A stretch of 64,000 bases of DNA. It comes from Salinibacterium sp. GTDB taxonomy: Bacteria > Actinomycetota > Actinomycetes > Actinomycetales > Microbacteriaceae. The stretch covers positions 372,001-436,000 of the forward strand of contig JAHBSZ010000001.1 of NCBI GenBank assembly GCA_019638845.1. The letters are read 5' to 3'. The position numbers were made by a program, and so were the translations under genes. Below are positions 1-8,266 of the stretch, in pieces. Every line of letters starts with the position of its first letter. Within the stretch, counting starts at the first letter, position 1. The notes beneath the pieces were generated by a model. It was not told the DNA's origin, did not search any database, and was given only the letters and a program-made list of their open reading frames with translations.

Positions 1-728
1 AGGCCGCTGTCCGCCAGCCACTCCGAATTGCAATCAGACCCGATCGCCTCGATGACGACGTCGGCGGGGATGGCCGTGCCGTCGGCGAGTACAACTCCAT
101 CATCGAGCCCGGCGACCGTGGCACCCAGCACGAAGGTCACACCCTCTGCCTCCAACCGCAGGCGCAAGTCGTGCGAGAGCATCGCTCCGAGCGGACGCAC
201 CATCGGCTCGACGCTCGGCGTCACGACAGTCACGGTGCAGCCGAGCTTGGTCGCCGTGGCGGCCAGTTCGCAGCCCAAGAACCCCGACCCGATGACCACC
301 ACACGGGCACCCCGCACCAGTTCGTCGCGAAGCGCCATCGCATCGTCGAGGGTCCGCACGGCATGGCGGCCCACTTGGGTCGGGAAGTCAAGACGGCGGG
401 GTCGTAATCCAGTGGCGATGACGAGGGCCGTGTACGGGGTAACCGCGTCGTCGTCCGTGGTCACGGTGTGTGCCGTGAGGTCCACCGATGTGGCCCTCGC
501 GCCGAGCATCCATTCGACATCAGCGGTCTCTGCCCGGGGTGGGAAGGCGACAGCATCGTGGGTAACTGCGCTCGCGAGCACATCCTTCGACAGCGGGGGT
601 CGGTTGTAGGGCGCGTGAAGCTCTTCACCGATCATCTGGATCGGTCCGGCATAGCCCGCGCGGCGAAGAGACTCGGCCGTGCGCAGACCGCCCATCGCCG
701 CACCGACGATGACGACGGGATCGGTCAT
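1..728 (-). CDS. Ferredoxin reductase, FAD/NAD(P)-dependent (partial, C-terminus off the left edge)
   Basis: This is the first part (about 242 residues) of a pyridine-nucleotide-disulfide-type reductase of the kind that feeds electrons to a ferredoxin and a class I P450. Visible features are an N-terminal FAD-binding loop (VIVGAAMGG, about residues 6-14), the conserved YNRPPLSK segment near residue 41, the LVIATG motif and a second dinucleotide loop (VVIGSGFLG, about 146-154). Family members are usually near 400 residues, so roughly 40 percent is missing at the window edge. The ATG overlaps the stop of the ferredoxin gene by ATGA, so the two are translationally coupled. It is the last visible gene of the hpaE-hpaD-FAH-ferredoxin operon. 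The likely electron acceptor is the adjacent [3Fe-4S] ferredoxin and, through it, the P450 at 4880; this partner assignment is inferred from position. Confidence 0.88.
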   Translation of the reverse strand, partial: MTDPVVIVGAAMGGLRTAESLRRAGYAGPIQMIGEELHAPYNRPPLSKDVLASAVTHDAVAFPPRAETADVEWMLGARATSVDLTAHTVTTDDDAVTPYTALVIATGLRPRRLDFPTQVGRHAVRTLDDAMALRDELVRGARVVVIGSGFLGCELAATATKLGCTVTVVTPSVEPMVRPLGAMLSHDLRLRLEAEGVTFVLGATVAGLDDGVVLADGTAIPADVVIEAIGSDCNSEWLADSG

Positions 729-919
729 TCGACGATGCGGATGGCCTGCATCGGGCACACGTCGACAGCCGCCTCCACGTTGTGGCGCAACGACTCGTCG
801 GCCTCGGCAACGTACTCGAGTTTGTCATCAGCGTTGAGTGTGAACACCTCGGGCGCCTCGAACACGCACTGGCCATAGTGCTGGCACAGACTCATGTCGA
901 CGTCGATCTTGATCGTCAT
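725..919 (-). CDS. [3Fe-4S] ferredoxin of the P450 electron-transfer type
   Basis: A 64-residue soluble ferredoxin. Cysteine ligands are seen in CQHYGQC (C12, C18) and in the C-terminal CP pair (about C55). The second cysteine of a full 4Fe cluster is missing, as is usual for the small [3Fe-4S] ferredoxins that serve actinobacterial P450s. Length is normal for this family. The start overlaps the stop of the upstream FAH-family gene by ATGA and the stop overlaps the reductase start in the same way, so the three genes are coupled. It probably shuttles electrons from the reductase at 728 to the P450 at 4880-6136, which lies across the MarR regulator on the other strand. No other P450-type ferredoxin gene is present in the window. 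Confidence 0.92.
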   Translation of the reverse strand: MTIKIDVDMSLCQHYGQCVFEAPEVFTLNADDKLEYVAEADESLRHNVEAAVDVCPMQAIRIVE

Positions 920-1821
920 TTCTTCTCCTTGGCGGTCGTCACAACATCGTTTGTCACGACAGTGCTTGGGTATAGGTCACGCGACGGGGTACGGATGCCA
1001 CGGAACTCCCAGTCTCCACCGAGAGCCGTCGACACTACCTCTTCGCTTTCGGTGGGTTGCGCTCCCACATCGGTACGGACGGGCACCGGGCCAGTGACTA
1101 CGTGGTTACGCAGTGTACCCAGTCCCTCGACCTCGACCTCGACGACGTCGCCGGGCTCGACCGGGCGCGAAAACGCAGGTGTGCCGGAGAACAACATGTC
1201 GCCGGGCTGCAAAGTAATGGTGCGGGCGATATCAGCCACGAGGTAGTGCATGTCCCACTCCATGTGATCGGTCGTGTCATCCTGCCTCACCTCCCCGTTG
1301 ACGATGGTGCGAAGGCGTTTGCCGCGGAAATCCCAATCGGTGACAAGCCCCGGACCCACGGGAGCGAGCGTGTCGCTGCCCTTTACGCGCAGCATGGAGC
1401 CTGCGTCCGTGTCGCGGAAATCGTGCAGACCGAAATCATTGCCGATCGAGTAACCCGCGATGTAGTCCGCGGCCTGGCTCGGCGCAATGTTGCGGGTGGT
1501 GCGGCCGATCACGATGACAATCTCGCCCTCGAAGTTCAGCCACTTGCAGCCCTCGGGCCGCACCACCGCACCACCATGGCTGTTCAGCGCGGTTACCGGT
1601 TTCTGGAAATAGGTGGGTGCGGCGGGGAGCTTGGTCATGAACTCTTCGGTGCGGCTCGCGTAGTTCAAGTGCACGGCGATGATGCTGCGTGGGATGCTCG
1701 GCGGCAGGTGGTGCGCCTCGTCGACGCCCACCTCCCGGCCGTCACCGGCAACAAGCACGTCGCCGTGCCTCTCGACCTGCACGGCCGATCCGTCAAGCAG
1801 GATGCGGCGAAACTCCGTCAC
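916..1821 (-). CDS. Fumarylacetoacetate hydrolase-family isomerase/decarboxylase (HpaG-like)
   Basis: A 301-residue FAH-superfamily enzyme. After a short N-terminal region come the signature elements: the FEGEIVIVIG metal-binding strand (about residues 97-106), GYSIGNDF, and the KGSDTLAPVGP block, followed by the GDMLFSGTP motif. The carboxylate ligands of the divalent metal (the E-x-E pair) are present. In homoprotocatechuate meta-cleavage, HpaG-type enzymes decarboxylate and isomerise the 5-oxo-hex-3-ene dicarboxylate produced after HpaE. The gene sits 6 bases after hpaD, in the order expected for this pathway. A C-terminal tail of about 45 residues beyond the FAH fold is extra. FAH proteins are functionally broad, so the exact reaction is inferred from context. 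The HpaF and HpaH/HpaI steps are not in the window. Confidence 0.88.
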   Translation of the reverse strand: MTEFRRILLDGSAVQVERHGDVLVAGDGREVGVDEAHHLPPSIPRSIIAVHLNYASRTEEFMTKLPAAPTYFQKPVTALNSHGGAVVRPEGCKWLNFEGEIVIVIGRTTRNIAPSQAADYIAGYSIGNDFGLHDFRDTDAGSMLRVKGSDTLAPVGPGLVTDWDFRGKRLRTIVNGEVRQDDTTDHMEWDMHYLVADIARTITLQPGDMLFSGTPAFSRPVEPGDVVEVEVEGLGTLRNHVVTGPVPVRTDVGAQPTESEEVVSTALGGDWEFRGIRTPSRDLYPSTVVTNDVVTTAKEKK

Positions 1822-1827
1822 GGCGCG

Positions 1828-2739
1828 TCAGTCCCGACTCAGGACGAGGTTCTTTGCCGGCGGGAATCCGCCCTCCGGCTTCGGGAACCAGACGTGCACC
1901 TGACCGGTGCCAATCGAGTTCTCGTACTCGCTGTACATGACGCCGGGGACGGTGCAGGCCTCTTCCCCGATGGCGCCGACAGTCAACAACCAGTGTCCAA
2001 ACATGGCCTCTGGACGGAACTTGTGGAAGGCGGGCATGGTCTCAAGAACCTGGGCGTGGTCGCCGGCCTTGAACCAATCGAGACGCTCGAGATCAGCGGC
2101 GAGCGCCCCTTCCGAGAAGATGTGGCTCGGGTCTGCCATCTCGTGCTTGCGCAGGTCGCGCAGCTTGTAGAAGGTGTGCGAAAGCGCACCGGAGGCGAGA
2201 AGGATCACCCGGCGATCACTCTTCGCGATCGCCTCACCGATGGCCCGCCCCGCTCGGAGGAAGTCCTCATCCGTTGCGGTCTGGCACACGCTGACACTTA
2301 TCCAGCGCTTGTCGGGCAGTCCCTCGCCGAGGAACTTCCACAGGTTGATCGTCGCGTACATCACCGGCAGGTCCGGATCGTCGATCGGCGTGATCCAGGT
2401 GCCGTTCTTCTCGGCTTGTTCACCGATAAGTTCCGCGAGCTCGGGGTCACCCTTGTAGTCGAACGGCACCCCGTGCATCCCCCGCGGGAGTTCCTCGGAG
2501 GTGAAGAGACCATGGCGGCGCGCCTGCGAGGTCACGATGAACTCGACTGTCGATGCCCAATGGCTGTCGAGCACGATGACGGTGTCGTAGTCGTCGTTCT
2601 CGAAGTAGTCCTTACGCAGCCGCTCGAGGCCCTCGACGAGGGTGGTGTCCTTGCCCTCGTTGAGCTCCATGCGCGTCTCTTTCGGGAGCATGATGGTGGG
2701 AACGTGGGCGATAAGGCCCACCCCGACTACTTCACCCAT
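1828..2739 (-). CDS. hpaD: 3,4-dihydroxyphenylacetate 2,3-dioxygenase, class III (LigB-type) extradiol enzyme
   Basis: A 303-residue class III extradiol dioxygenase that would open the ring of homoprotocatechuate between carbons 2 and 3 using ferrous iron. Likely iron ligands are the histidines in LIAHVP (near residue 10) and VLDSHWAS (near residue 60), with a downstream glutamate; GALSHTF holds another conserved histidine. The start at 2739 is preferred because AAGGAA lies six bases upstream; a longer frame from 2754 would begin inside hpaE without a ribosome site. The well-studied homoprotocatechuate dioxygenases of Arthrobacter and Brevibacterium are of the unrelated vicinal-oxygen-chelate class, so this is the enterobacterial-like HpaD type in an actinobacterium. 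It lies between hpaE and the FAH gene, which supports the substrate assignment. Confidence 0.9.
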   Translation of the reverse strand: MGEVVGVGLIAHVPTIMLPKETRMELNEGKDTTLVEGLERLRKDYFENDDYDTVIVLDSHWASTVEFIVTSQARRHGLFTSEELPRGMHGVPFDYKGDPELAELIGEQAEKNGTWITPIDDPDLPVMYATINLWKFLGEGLPDKRWISVSVCQTATDEDFLRAGRAIGEAIAKSDRRVILLASGALSHTFYKLRDLRKHEMADPSHIFSEGALAADLERLDWFKAGDHAQVLETMPAFHKFRPEAMFGHWLLTVGAIGEEACTVPGVMYSEYENSIGTGQVHVWFPKPEGGFPPAKNLVLSRD

Positions 2740-2741
2740 TG

Positions 2742-4205
2742 CTATTCCTTCCATCCGGTTGGAGCGACGACCGTGTTCTTCACGTCGGCGTAAAAATCGA
2801 ACGACCAGGTGCCGCCCTCGCGACCGACCCCAGATTTACGGGACCCTCCGAAGGGAGCGCGCAGATCACGCACGAAGAAGCAGTTCACCCAGATCGTGCC
2901 AGCGACGAGTTGCTTCGTGATCTTGTCTGCGTGTTCGCGGTCGCCAGAGACGACGATCGCGGCGAGTCCGAACTCGGTGCCATTGGCAAGCGAGACGAGT
3001 TCGTCGTCGGTCGCGAAGGTCTGCATAGTGAGGACCGGCCCGAAGACCTCCTGAGTCACAATCTCGCTGCCCGGTGACGGCTGGTGAACAAGCGTGGGCC
3101 TGAAGTACAGTCCACCCAAGTCTGCGTTGGGCTCGCCGCCCATGACGATGTCGGCACCTTCTGCCGCAGCTCGGTCGACGAAACCCTTGATTCGGTCGAA
3201 ATGGGTCTGATGAACCTGTGGGCCGATATCACTCTCAGGGTCGCGCGGATCACCTTGCTTGAGGGTCGCCGCCTTGGCGCGGAACGCGGCAGCGAACGCA
3301 TCGGCGATATCTTCGTGCACGAGAATACGAGTTCCAGAGAGGCACACCTGCCCCGCGTTGTCGTATTGCTCGACCGCGAGGGATGCCGCGAGCTCGAGGT
3401 CGGCGTCATGGAGCACGATGCACGGGCTCTTGCCGCCCAGCTCGAAACTGCACGGCGTGAGGTTGTCAGCTGCCGATCGCGCGATGACCTTCGCTGTGGG
3501 AACCGAGCCCGTGAACGAGATTCGGCTGAGTCCGGGGTGCGCCACCAACGCTGCTCCGGCTTCAGCCCCGTAACCCTGCACGACGTTGAACACGCCGGCA
3601 GGCAGCCCCGCCTGCACCGTGAGATCTGCGAAAAACGACGCCGTCAGGGGTGTCCACTCGGCTGGCTTGAGCACCACGGTGTCCCCTGCGGCGAGTGCGG
3701 GGGCGATTTTCCACGTGGCGAGCATGAGGGGCGCGTTCCACGGCGTGATGAGTGCAGCAACCCCGGACGGGTCCCAACTGACGTGGTTGGTGTGCCCCCG
3801 AGTGTCGAAATCTGGGTGGTCGAGGTCGTGGATCGCATAGTCGGCGAAGAACCTCAGGTTGTGCGCGACCCGAGGCATGACGCCTCGAAGATTGCTTCGC
3901 AGGAGTCCGCCATTGTCCATCGTTTCGATGTTCGCGAGATCCTCGAGCCGCTGCTCGACGAAGTCTGCAATGCGGTGCAGTATTTCGCCGCGCTCGATCG
4001 GCGTCTTAGCTGCCCACGCCGGGAAGGCCTCGCGCGCGGCCTGTACCGCACGGTCGACTTCGACTTGGCCGCCTCGCGAAATCTCACCGAGGAAAGTCCC
4101 GTCGATCGGGCTCGTATTGGTGAAGGTCTCGGCTGATTCCACACGCTGGCCACCGATGAAGTGCCGGGTATCTACAGGTACGCCCACTACTTCGATAGTC
4201 GTCAT
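2742..4205 (-). CDS. hpaE: 5-carboxymethyl-2-hydroxymuconate semialdehyde dehydrogenase
   Basis: A 487-residue NAD-dependent aldehyde dehydrogenase. The Rossmann cofactor region (SFTGSVPTAK, about residues 230-239), the general-base glutamate in FELGGKSP (about 253-260) and the catalytic cysteine in AGQVCLSG (about 284-291) are all intact. It is the first gene of the meta-cleavage operon and hpaD begins a few bases after its stop. In the known pathway this enzyme oxidises the ring-cleavage semialdehyde to 5-carboxymethyl-2-hydroxymuconate. A good promoter (TTGTCG, 17-base spacer, TACGCT on the minus strand) lies upstream, with a perfect GTCATT/AATGAC dyad on the predicted transcription start. 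This suggests repression by the neighbouring MarR protein. Confidence 0.93.
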   Translation of the reverse strand: MTTIEVVGVPVDTRHFIGGQRVESAETFTNTSPIDGTFLGEISRGGQVEVDRAVQAAREAFPAWAAKTPIERGEILHRIADFVEQRLEDLANIETMDNGGLLRSNLRGVMPRVAHNLRFFADYAIHDLDHPDFDTRGHTNHVSWDPSGVAALITPWNAPLMLATWKIAPALAAGDTVVLKPAEWTPLTASFFADLTVQAGLPAGVFNVVQGYGAEAGAALVAHPGLSRISFTGSVPTAKVIARSAADNLTPCSFELGGKSPCIVLHDADLELAASLAVEQYDNAGQVCLSGTRILVHEDIADAFAAAFRAKAATLKQGDPRDPESDIGPQVHQTHFDRIKGFVDRAAAEGADIVMGGEPNADLGGLYFRPTLVHQPSPGSEIVTQEVFGPVLTMQTFATDDELVSLANGTEFGLAAIVVSGDREHADKITKQLVAGTIWVNCFFVRDLRAPFGGSRKSGVGREGGTWSFDFYADVKNTVVAPTGWKE

Positions 4206-4230
4206 CGTGTCGTCCCCTGCTCGCCATTAA

Positions 4231-4250
4231 GTCATTTGGATGCTAATGAC
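4231..4250. promoter_or_regulatory. Operator-like dyad A upstream of hpaE (candidate MarR site)
   Basis: A perfect 6-base inverted repeat, GTCATT and AATGAC separated by 8 bases, lies 26-45 bases upstream of the hpaE start. It overlaps the transcription start predicted from the promoter at 4253-4281. Read on the minus strand the core is TTAGCATCCAAATGAC. Similar 20-base sites occur at 4848-4867, 13000-13019 and 18988-19007, each in a promoter region. The most likely binder is the MarR-family protein encoded at 4294-4794, by analogy with HpaR repressing hpa meta-cleavage operons; that link is inferred. Confidence 0.68.
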
Positions 4251-4252
4251 CT

Positions 4253-4281
4253 AGCGTAGCCCGGAAGACGCGTGGCGACAA
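4253..4281 (-). promoter_or_regulatory. Predicted sigma-70-type promoter of the hpaE operon
   Basis: On the minus strand TTGTCG (4281-4276) and TACGCT (4258-4253) are separated by exactly 17 bases. The predicted start of transcription falls near 4246, inside operator dyad A. No better promoter is visible between the MarR stop at 4294 and the hpaE start. Confidence 0.55.
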
Positions 4282-4293
4282 GCGTGTCCGCGA

Positions 4294-4794
4294 CTACTCG
4301 GGGCGCTCGACCCCGGCCGTGATCAGCCGCAGCATCTCAGCGAGCTCCTGCCGTTTCGAGGGATCAATCGGTCCGGCGATGCGTTGCTCTTGCGTATTGA
4401 ACGCGGGAAAGAGGTGGGTCATGAGCTCACGGCCGCTCTCTGACAGCGCCACAACGACGAGGCGCCCGTCACTGGCGCTCTTCTGTCGGGTCAACCAACC
4501 GCGCCCCTCGAGCGTCGAGAGCACTCCGGTGAGGGTCGCCTTGGAGAAACCACCCTCCACGGCGATCTGACGAGTCTCGATGGGTTCCCAGATCCAGGTG
4601 ACCCAGAGCACGACGAACGCTGTCCACGAGAGGCTGTGCTCGGAGAGCACGGTGCGCTCGAAATGGTTTCTGACGGCGTTGGCCGCGCGAAACAGATTCG
4701 ACGCTACCGCCATCGCGGTGTAGTCGAGTGGGAGCGTGCCAAGAGTCGCCGTGACCTGGCGTTCGGTCTCTGCGAGCGTGTGCGGTCCAGCCAT
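4294..4794 (-). CDS. MarR-family transcriptional regulator (HpaR-like candidate)
   Basis: A 166-residue MarR/SlyA-type winged-helix protein. The recognition helix region (SKATLTGVLSTLEGRGWL) and the wing (SASDGRLVVVAL) are clear, followed by the dimerising C-terminal helix. The start at 4794 is chosen because AAGGGGG lies about six bases upstream; the longer frame runs into the opposite P450 gene. It is transcribed toward hpaE and is divergent from the P450, with dyad B in the shared promoter region. In enterobacteria the MarR protein HpaR represses the homoprotocatechuate operon and responds to pathway aromatics. The same role is likely here for this operon and for the other genes carrying the operator, but the ligand is unknown. 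Confidence 0.88.
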   Translation of the reverse strand: MAGPHTLAETERQVTATLGTLPLDYTAMAVASNLFRAANAVRNHFERTVLSEHSLSWTAFVVLWVTWIWEPIETRQIAVEGGFSKATLTGVLSTLEGRGWLTRQKSASDGRLVVVALSESGRELMTHLFPAFNTQEQRIAGPIDPSKRQELAEMLRLITAGVERPE

Positions 4795-4847
4795 GCGACC
4801 CCCTTCGTCGCCAAGCCTAGGCGACCCGAACCCCTCAGGGGGTATCA

Positions 4848-4867
4848 TTTGTTCGCATCCTAACGAC
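4848..4867. promoter_or_regulatory. Operator-like dyad B between marR and the P450 gene
   Basis: The 20 bases match dyad A (reverse strand) at 14 of 20 positions, sharing GCATCC and the AA-x-GAC end. The site starts at the end of a TATCAT -10-like element (4843-4848) and ends 12 bases before the P450 GTG start, with the GGGAG ribosome site just downstream. It could control the P450/decarboxylase pair and, at the same time, autoregulate the divergent marR. Confidence 0.58.
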
Positions 4868-4879
4868 GGGAGTTCCACG

Positions 4880-6136
4880 GTGGTTTCAACGACGAGCATC
4901 AGCCTGGCCAACCTCGATCTTTTCGAGACCGGCAATCCTTGGCAGGCATTCGACGAGCTTCGAGCAAGCGCGCCAGTGCACTGGGACGAGGAGGATGCAC
5001 CAAACCACGGCTTCTGGTCGCTGACCCGCTACCACGACATCGTGAGCGTCCTGCGAGACACGGAGACTTACTCGAGCGAGCGCGGGACCGTGAACCTCGA
5101 AGAGCTCGATGCTGATCAGATCGAGGCCCGCAAGTCGATGCTCGAGACCGACGGAATCCGCCACCGCGCGCTCCGCCGCTTGATGCAGGGGGAGTTCACC
5201 CCGAAGGCGGTCGCAGGATATGAGACGTTCCTTCGCGGGCTCACCGCGTCAACGCTCGATGCTGCGTTCGCCAAGGGCCAGTTCGACTTTGTTGCGGAAG
5301 TCGCAGCCGACTTCCCGATCCGGGTTCTGGCAAAGATGCTCGACGTTCCCGATTCCGACATCTACAAGCTCATCGACTGGGGCAACCGGATGGTCGGAAA
5401 TGACGATCCGGAGCATTCCGATGTTCTCGCGTCCTCCGCGGAAAGCGAGAAGTACCGCCTGCTGCCCTTCCGCTCCCCCGCTGCGCTCGAGGTCTTCGAG
5501 TACGGTCAGGCGCTCGCGGCCGAACGCCGCGGATCCCAGCGCACCGATCTGATCTCTCGGCTGGCCAATGAAACTCCCGAAGACGGCATTCCCTTGTCGG
5601 AGCGGGACTTCAACAGTTACTTCCTGCTACTCGTCGTTGCTGGCAACGAAACGACCCGGCACACCATCAGTCATTCGATGCGTTATCTCATCGAGAATCC
5701 AGACCAACTCGCGTTGCTTCAAGAACGACCAGAACTCATCCCGTGGGCGGTCGAGGAGTTCCTGCGGCTCGCGAGCCCCGTGTACCACTTCCGACGGACT
5801 GCGACACGGGACGCGGAAATCAACGGCACCGCCATCAAAGAGGGAGACAAGGTCGTCACGTGGTTTGCCGCGGGCAACCGCGACCCCGAGGTCTTCACGA
5901 ACCCCTACGAGATGGATGTCACGCGCAGCCCCAACGAGCACATGGCTTTCGGCCGCGGCGGTCCGCACATGTGTCTTGGCAATTCGTTGGCGCGGCTCGA
6001 GATCCGCATCATGTTCGAGACTCTGCTCCCCCGCATCACCGGGATGACCCAAACCGGGGAGGTGCCCAAGCTGCGAAGCAACTTCGTCAACGGCATCAAG
6101 CGGTTCCCGGTCTCGGTCCAACTCGCGAACAAGTGA
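4880..6136 (+). CDS. Cytochrome P450, class I (soluble monooxygenase)
   Basis: A 418-residue P450. The oxygen-activating I-helix motif AGNETT is present near residue 260, the ExxR pair falls in the EEFLRLASP region, and the haem loop FGRGGPHMCLG (about residues 355-365) supplies the thiolate cysteine. Length is typical for bacterial soluble P450s. The GTG start at 4880 is chosen because GGGAG lies seven bases upstream and an earlier frame would cover the marR promoter. The stop overlaps the decarboxylase start by GTGA. Electron partners are probably the [3Fe-4S] ferredoxin and reductase at 1-919. In context it may hydroxylate an arylacetate or arylethylamine; the substrate cannot be read from the sequence. 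Confidence 0.92.
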   Translation: MVSTTSISLANLDLFETGNPWQAFDELRASAPVHWDEEDAPNHGFWSLTRYHDIVSVLRDTETYSSERGTVNLEELDADQIEARKSMLETDGIRHRALRRLMQGEFTPKAVAGYETFLRGLTASTLDAAFAKGQFDFVAEVAADFPIRVLAKMLDVPDSDIYKLIDWGNRMVGNDDPEHSDVLASSAESEKYRLLPFRSPAALEVFEYGQALAAERRGSQRTDLISRLANETPEDGIPLSERDFNSYFLLLVVAGNETTRHTISHSMRYLIENPDQLALLQERPELIPWAVEEFLRLASPVYHFRRTATRDAEINGTAIKEGDKVVTWFAAGNRDPEVFTNPYEMDVTRSPNEHMAFGRGGPHMCLGNSLARLEIRIMFETLLPRITGMTQTGEVPKLRSNFVNGIKRFPVSVQLANK

Positions 6137-7512
6137 CGGTTCACGGCGAACCCCACGCCGTGTGGGGCGACGAATCCGAGGTCGTGCAACTCGCGCTCGA
6201 CTGGACAGCGGGACGGGTAGTGCGCCACACGGATCCTCTGACGACGGCACGCAGTGCGAGCGCGCTCGCAGATCTTGCGGGCCCCACGGTGGTTCCGCAG
6301 GGCATCGGCGGGCCGGAGGCGCTGCGGATCTTCTCCGAGGTGCTTGAGCCCGCGACGCGCTCTCAGGACGACCCACTCAACCTCGCCTACATCGCCGCAG
6401 CACCGACCAGGGCCGCTGTGGCCTTTGACCTCGTCACGAGCGCCTCCAACATTTTCGGCGGAATCTGGGAAGCAGGCGCGGGTGGCATCTTCGCCGAGAA
6501 CGAAGCCCTCGCGTGGATCACCGGCATGCTCGGCTGGCCAGTTAGCTCGGGTGGTTGTTTCGTCTCCGGCGGCACGTCAGGCAACCTGTCGGCCCTCATG
6601 ACTGCGCGGGATACCGCACGAACCCGCCGCGGTGGCCGACCCGCGGGCGGCTGGAAACTCGCGTGCAGCGCTACCGCGCACTCCTCGATTCACTCGGCAG
6701 CGCGTGCGCTCGACGTCGACATTGTCGACATCCCGATCGACGACCGCGGGCACCTCACCGGAGCAGCCCTTCGCACTGCCCTTGAGGGAAATCCCGAAGT
6801 TTTCGCTGTGGTGGCATCCGCGGGCACCACCAATGAGGGTCTCATCGACGACCTCGCCGATATCGCAACGGTGTGCGAGGAATTCGGCGTCTGGATGCAC
6901 GTCGACGGCGCGTACGGCGGTGCGGGGCTCGCCGCCCCCAGCGTGCGGGAACTGTTTGCGGGAATCGAGCGGGCAGACAGCTTCATCGTCGACCCACACA
7001 AGTGGTTGTTCGCGCCCTACGACTGCTGCGCCCTCGTCTATCGTGAGCCGGACCTCGCTCGGGCCGTACACGCCCAGCACGCGAGTTATCTCGATCACGT
7101 CGACCGAGAGGCGTGGAATCCGAGCGAGTTTGCCTTGCACCTGTCGCGCAGAGTGCGCGGACTGCCCCTGTGGTTCAGCCTGGCAACCCACGGCACCGAT
7201 AAGTACCGCGATGCCATCGAGACGTGTCTCACGACATCGCGCGACGTTGCAGAGGCGATCCGAAGGTCGGACTTCCTCACACTGTCGCGTGAGCCAGAGC
7301 TGTCGGTGTTGATTTTCGAACGTCCGGGATACACCGAGGCCGACTATGACGCCTGGTCGCGTCGTGCAGCCGCGGAGGGTGTGATCCTCTGCGTTCCGAC
7401 CCGCCTGCGAGAACGGATGGTGCTCCGGCTCGCGTTCGTCAATCCGGACACCGAGGCCGATGCCGTGATCGCCGCCCTCGAGAGCCTTCGAAACGTGCCG
7501 CTACCGCTTTAG
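6133..7512 (+). CDS. Group II pyridoxal-phosphate decarboxylase (aromatic-amino-acid/glutamate decarboxylase family)
   Basis: A 459-residue fold-type I PLP enzyme. The cofactor pocket is seen in SGGTSGNLSAL (about residues 142-152), HVDGAYGG (the aspartate that pairs with the PLP nitrogen) and the Schiff-base lysine in VDPHKWLFAP. It starts with GTG in a GTGA overlap with the P450 stop, so it is coupled to the P450. Family members decarboxylate aromatic L-amino acids, glutamate or diaminobutyrate. Beside homoprotocatechuate genes an aromatic amino acid is the most likely substrate, giving an arylethylamine, but this is inference. The end overlaps the convergent GATase gene by 12 bases. Confidence 0.88.
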   Translation: MTVHGEPHAVWGDESEVVQLALDWTAGRVVRHTDPLTTARSASALADLAGPTVVPQGIGGPEALRIFSEVLEPATRSQDDPLNLAYIAAAPTRAAVAFDLVTSASNIFGGIWEAGAGGIFAENEALAWITGMLGWPVSSGGCFVSGGTSGNLSALMTARDTARTRRGGRPAGGWKLACSATAHSSIHSAARALDVDIVDIPIDDRGHLTGAALRTALEGNPEVFAVVASAGTTNEGLIDDLADIATVCEEFGVWMHVDGAYGGAGLAAPSVRELFAGIERADSFIVDPHKWLFAPYDCCALVYREPDLARAVHAQHASYLDHVDREAWNPSEFALHLSRRVRGLPLWFSLATHGTDKYRDAIETCLTTSRDVAEAIRRSDFLTLSREPELSVLIFERPGYTEADYDAWSRRAAAEGVILCVPTRLRERMVLRLAFVNPDTEADAVIAALESLRNVPLPL

Positions 7513-8211
7513 CTGCGCGACCTGATCGAGAAAGGCATCGACAAGAGCCACCGTGCGCGGGGTGGCTGCGGATTCCTCGGCGCGCGTGTGGGCGAGCATC
7601 GCATCCGGGTCCTGACCGTCGGCGATCACCTCGCTCCGACCACCTTCGCGCATCCATCCCTCCAGCGTGTCCCCGGTGAGCTCCGGATGAAACTGAACCG
7701 CCAGACTTCGCCCGAAGGTGAAGGCTTGCGAGGCAACCGCGTTGCGCGCGATCTCGGTCGCGCCCTCCGGCACAGTCCACGCGTCGTAGTGGAACTGAAA
7801 CCACGGCCCGGCCGAGACCAACTCCGGTCGGTCGGTGTGAATGGGCGTCCACCCGATTTCGGCCTTCGACCCGCGGGCGACGGTACCTCCCAGCGCTCGA
7901 GACAGGAGCTGCCCACCGAAGCAGATTCCCAGCACCGGGATGTCTCGTTCGATGGCAGAACGCACCCACTCGATCTCGGGCAAAAGCCAGTTGCCGATGC
8001 ACGCGTCGTCCCAAGCTCCCCATGGCGACCCCATGGGAACGAGGAGGTCGTAGTCAGTGGCATCCGGAAACTCGAACTGCACGTTGGGAGTCGCGAAGTT
8101 CCCCTCGTCGACGACGACAATCTCGTCGACCTCGAACCCCCGCTCCCGAAGTCTGGCTGAGACAGGACCGGTCGGACTGACGTGATCGTGTTGGACGAAG
8201 AGGGCTCGCAT
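7501..8211 (-). CDS. Class I glutamine amidotransferase-like protein, possible gamma-glutamyl hydrolase
   Basis: A 236-residue GATase1-family protein. The nucleophile elbow GICFGGQ carries the catalytic cysteine (about residue 96) and the FHPE motif near residue 175 gives the histidine and glutamate. No synthetase domain is attached. It is divergent from a glutamine-synthetase-like gene, with only 55 bases between them and a shared perfect dyad. In putrescine-type pathways a ligase (PuuA) attaches glutamate to an amine and a GATase-fold hydrolase (PuuD) later removes it. This pair resembles that arrangement, although PuuD itself is a distinct subfamily. Alternative: a stand-alone GMP-synthase-like amidotransferase of unknown substrate. 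Confidence 0.82.
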   Translation of the reverse strand: MRALFVQHDHVSPTGPVSARLRERGFEVDEIVVVDEGNFATPNVQFEFPDATDYDLLVPMGSPWGAWDDACIGNWLLPEIEWVRSAIERDIPVLGICFGGQLLSRALGGTVARGSKAEIGWTPIHTDRPELVSAGPWFQFHYDAWTVPEGATEIARNAVASQAFTFGRSLAVQFHPELTGDTLEGWMREGGRSEVIADGQDPDAMLAHTRAEESAATPRTVALVDAFLDQVAQLKR

Positions 8212-8228
8212 CGGGTTAGTATCTCACT

Positions 8229-8250
8229 AATCGTTCAGTGCCGAACGATT
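8229..8250. promoter_or_regulatory. Perfect 8-base inverted repeat between the GATase and gamma-glutamyl ligase genes
   Basis: AATCGTTC and GAACGATT are separated by 6 bases (22 bases in all), lying 18 bases from the GATase start and 16 bases before the ligase ATG. It could control both directions. A closely related dyad with identical spacing occurs at 13065-13086 in front of the APC permease; the inner 20 bases agree at 15 positions. No TetR- or GntR-type regulator gene is in the window, so the binder is unknown. Confidence 0.68.
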
Positions 8251-8266
8251 TTCTGATGGAGGCACG

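Noticed and set aside
1057..2793. Long plus-strand open frame opposite the FAH and hpaD genes
   Set aside because: It is antisense to two clearly conserved genes, has no family motifs and no ribosome site; high GC content produces such frames.
4736..4879. Extending the first P450 upstream to an ATG at 4736
   Set aside because: It would run through the divergent marR start and its promoter; GTG at 4880 has a good ribosome site.
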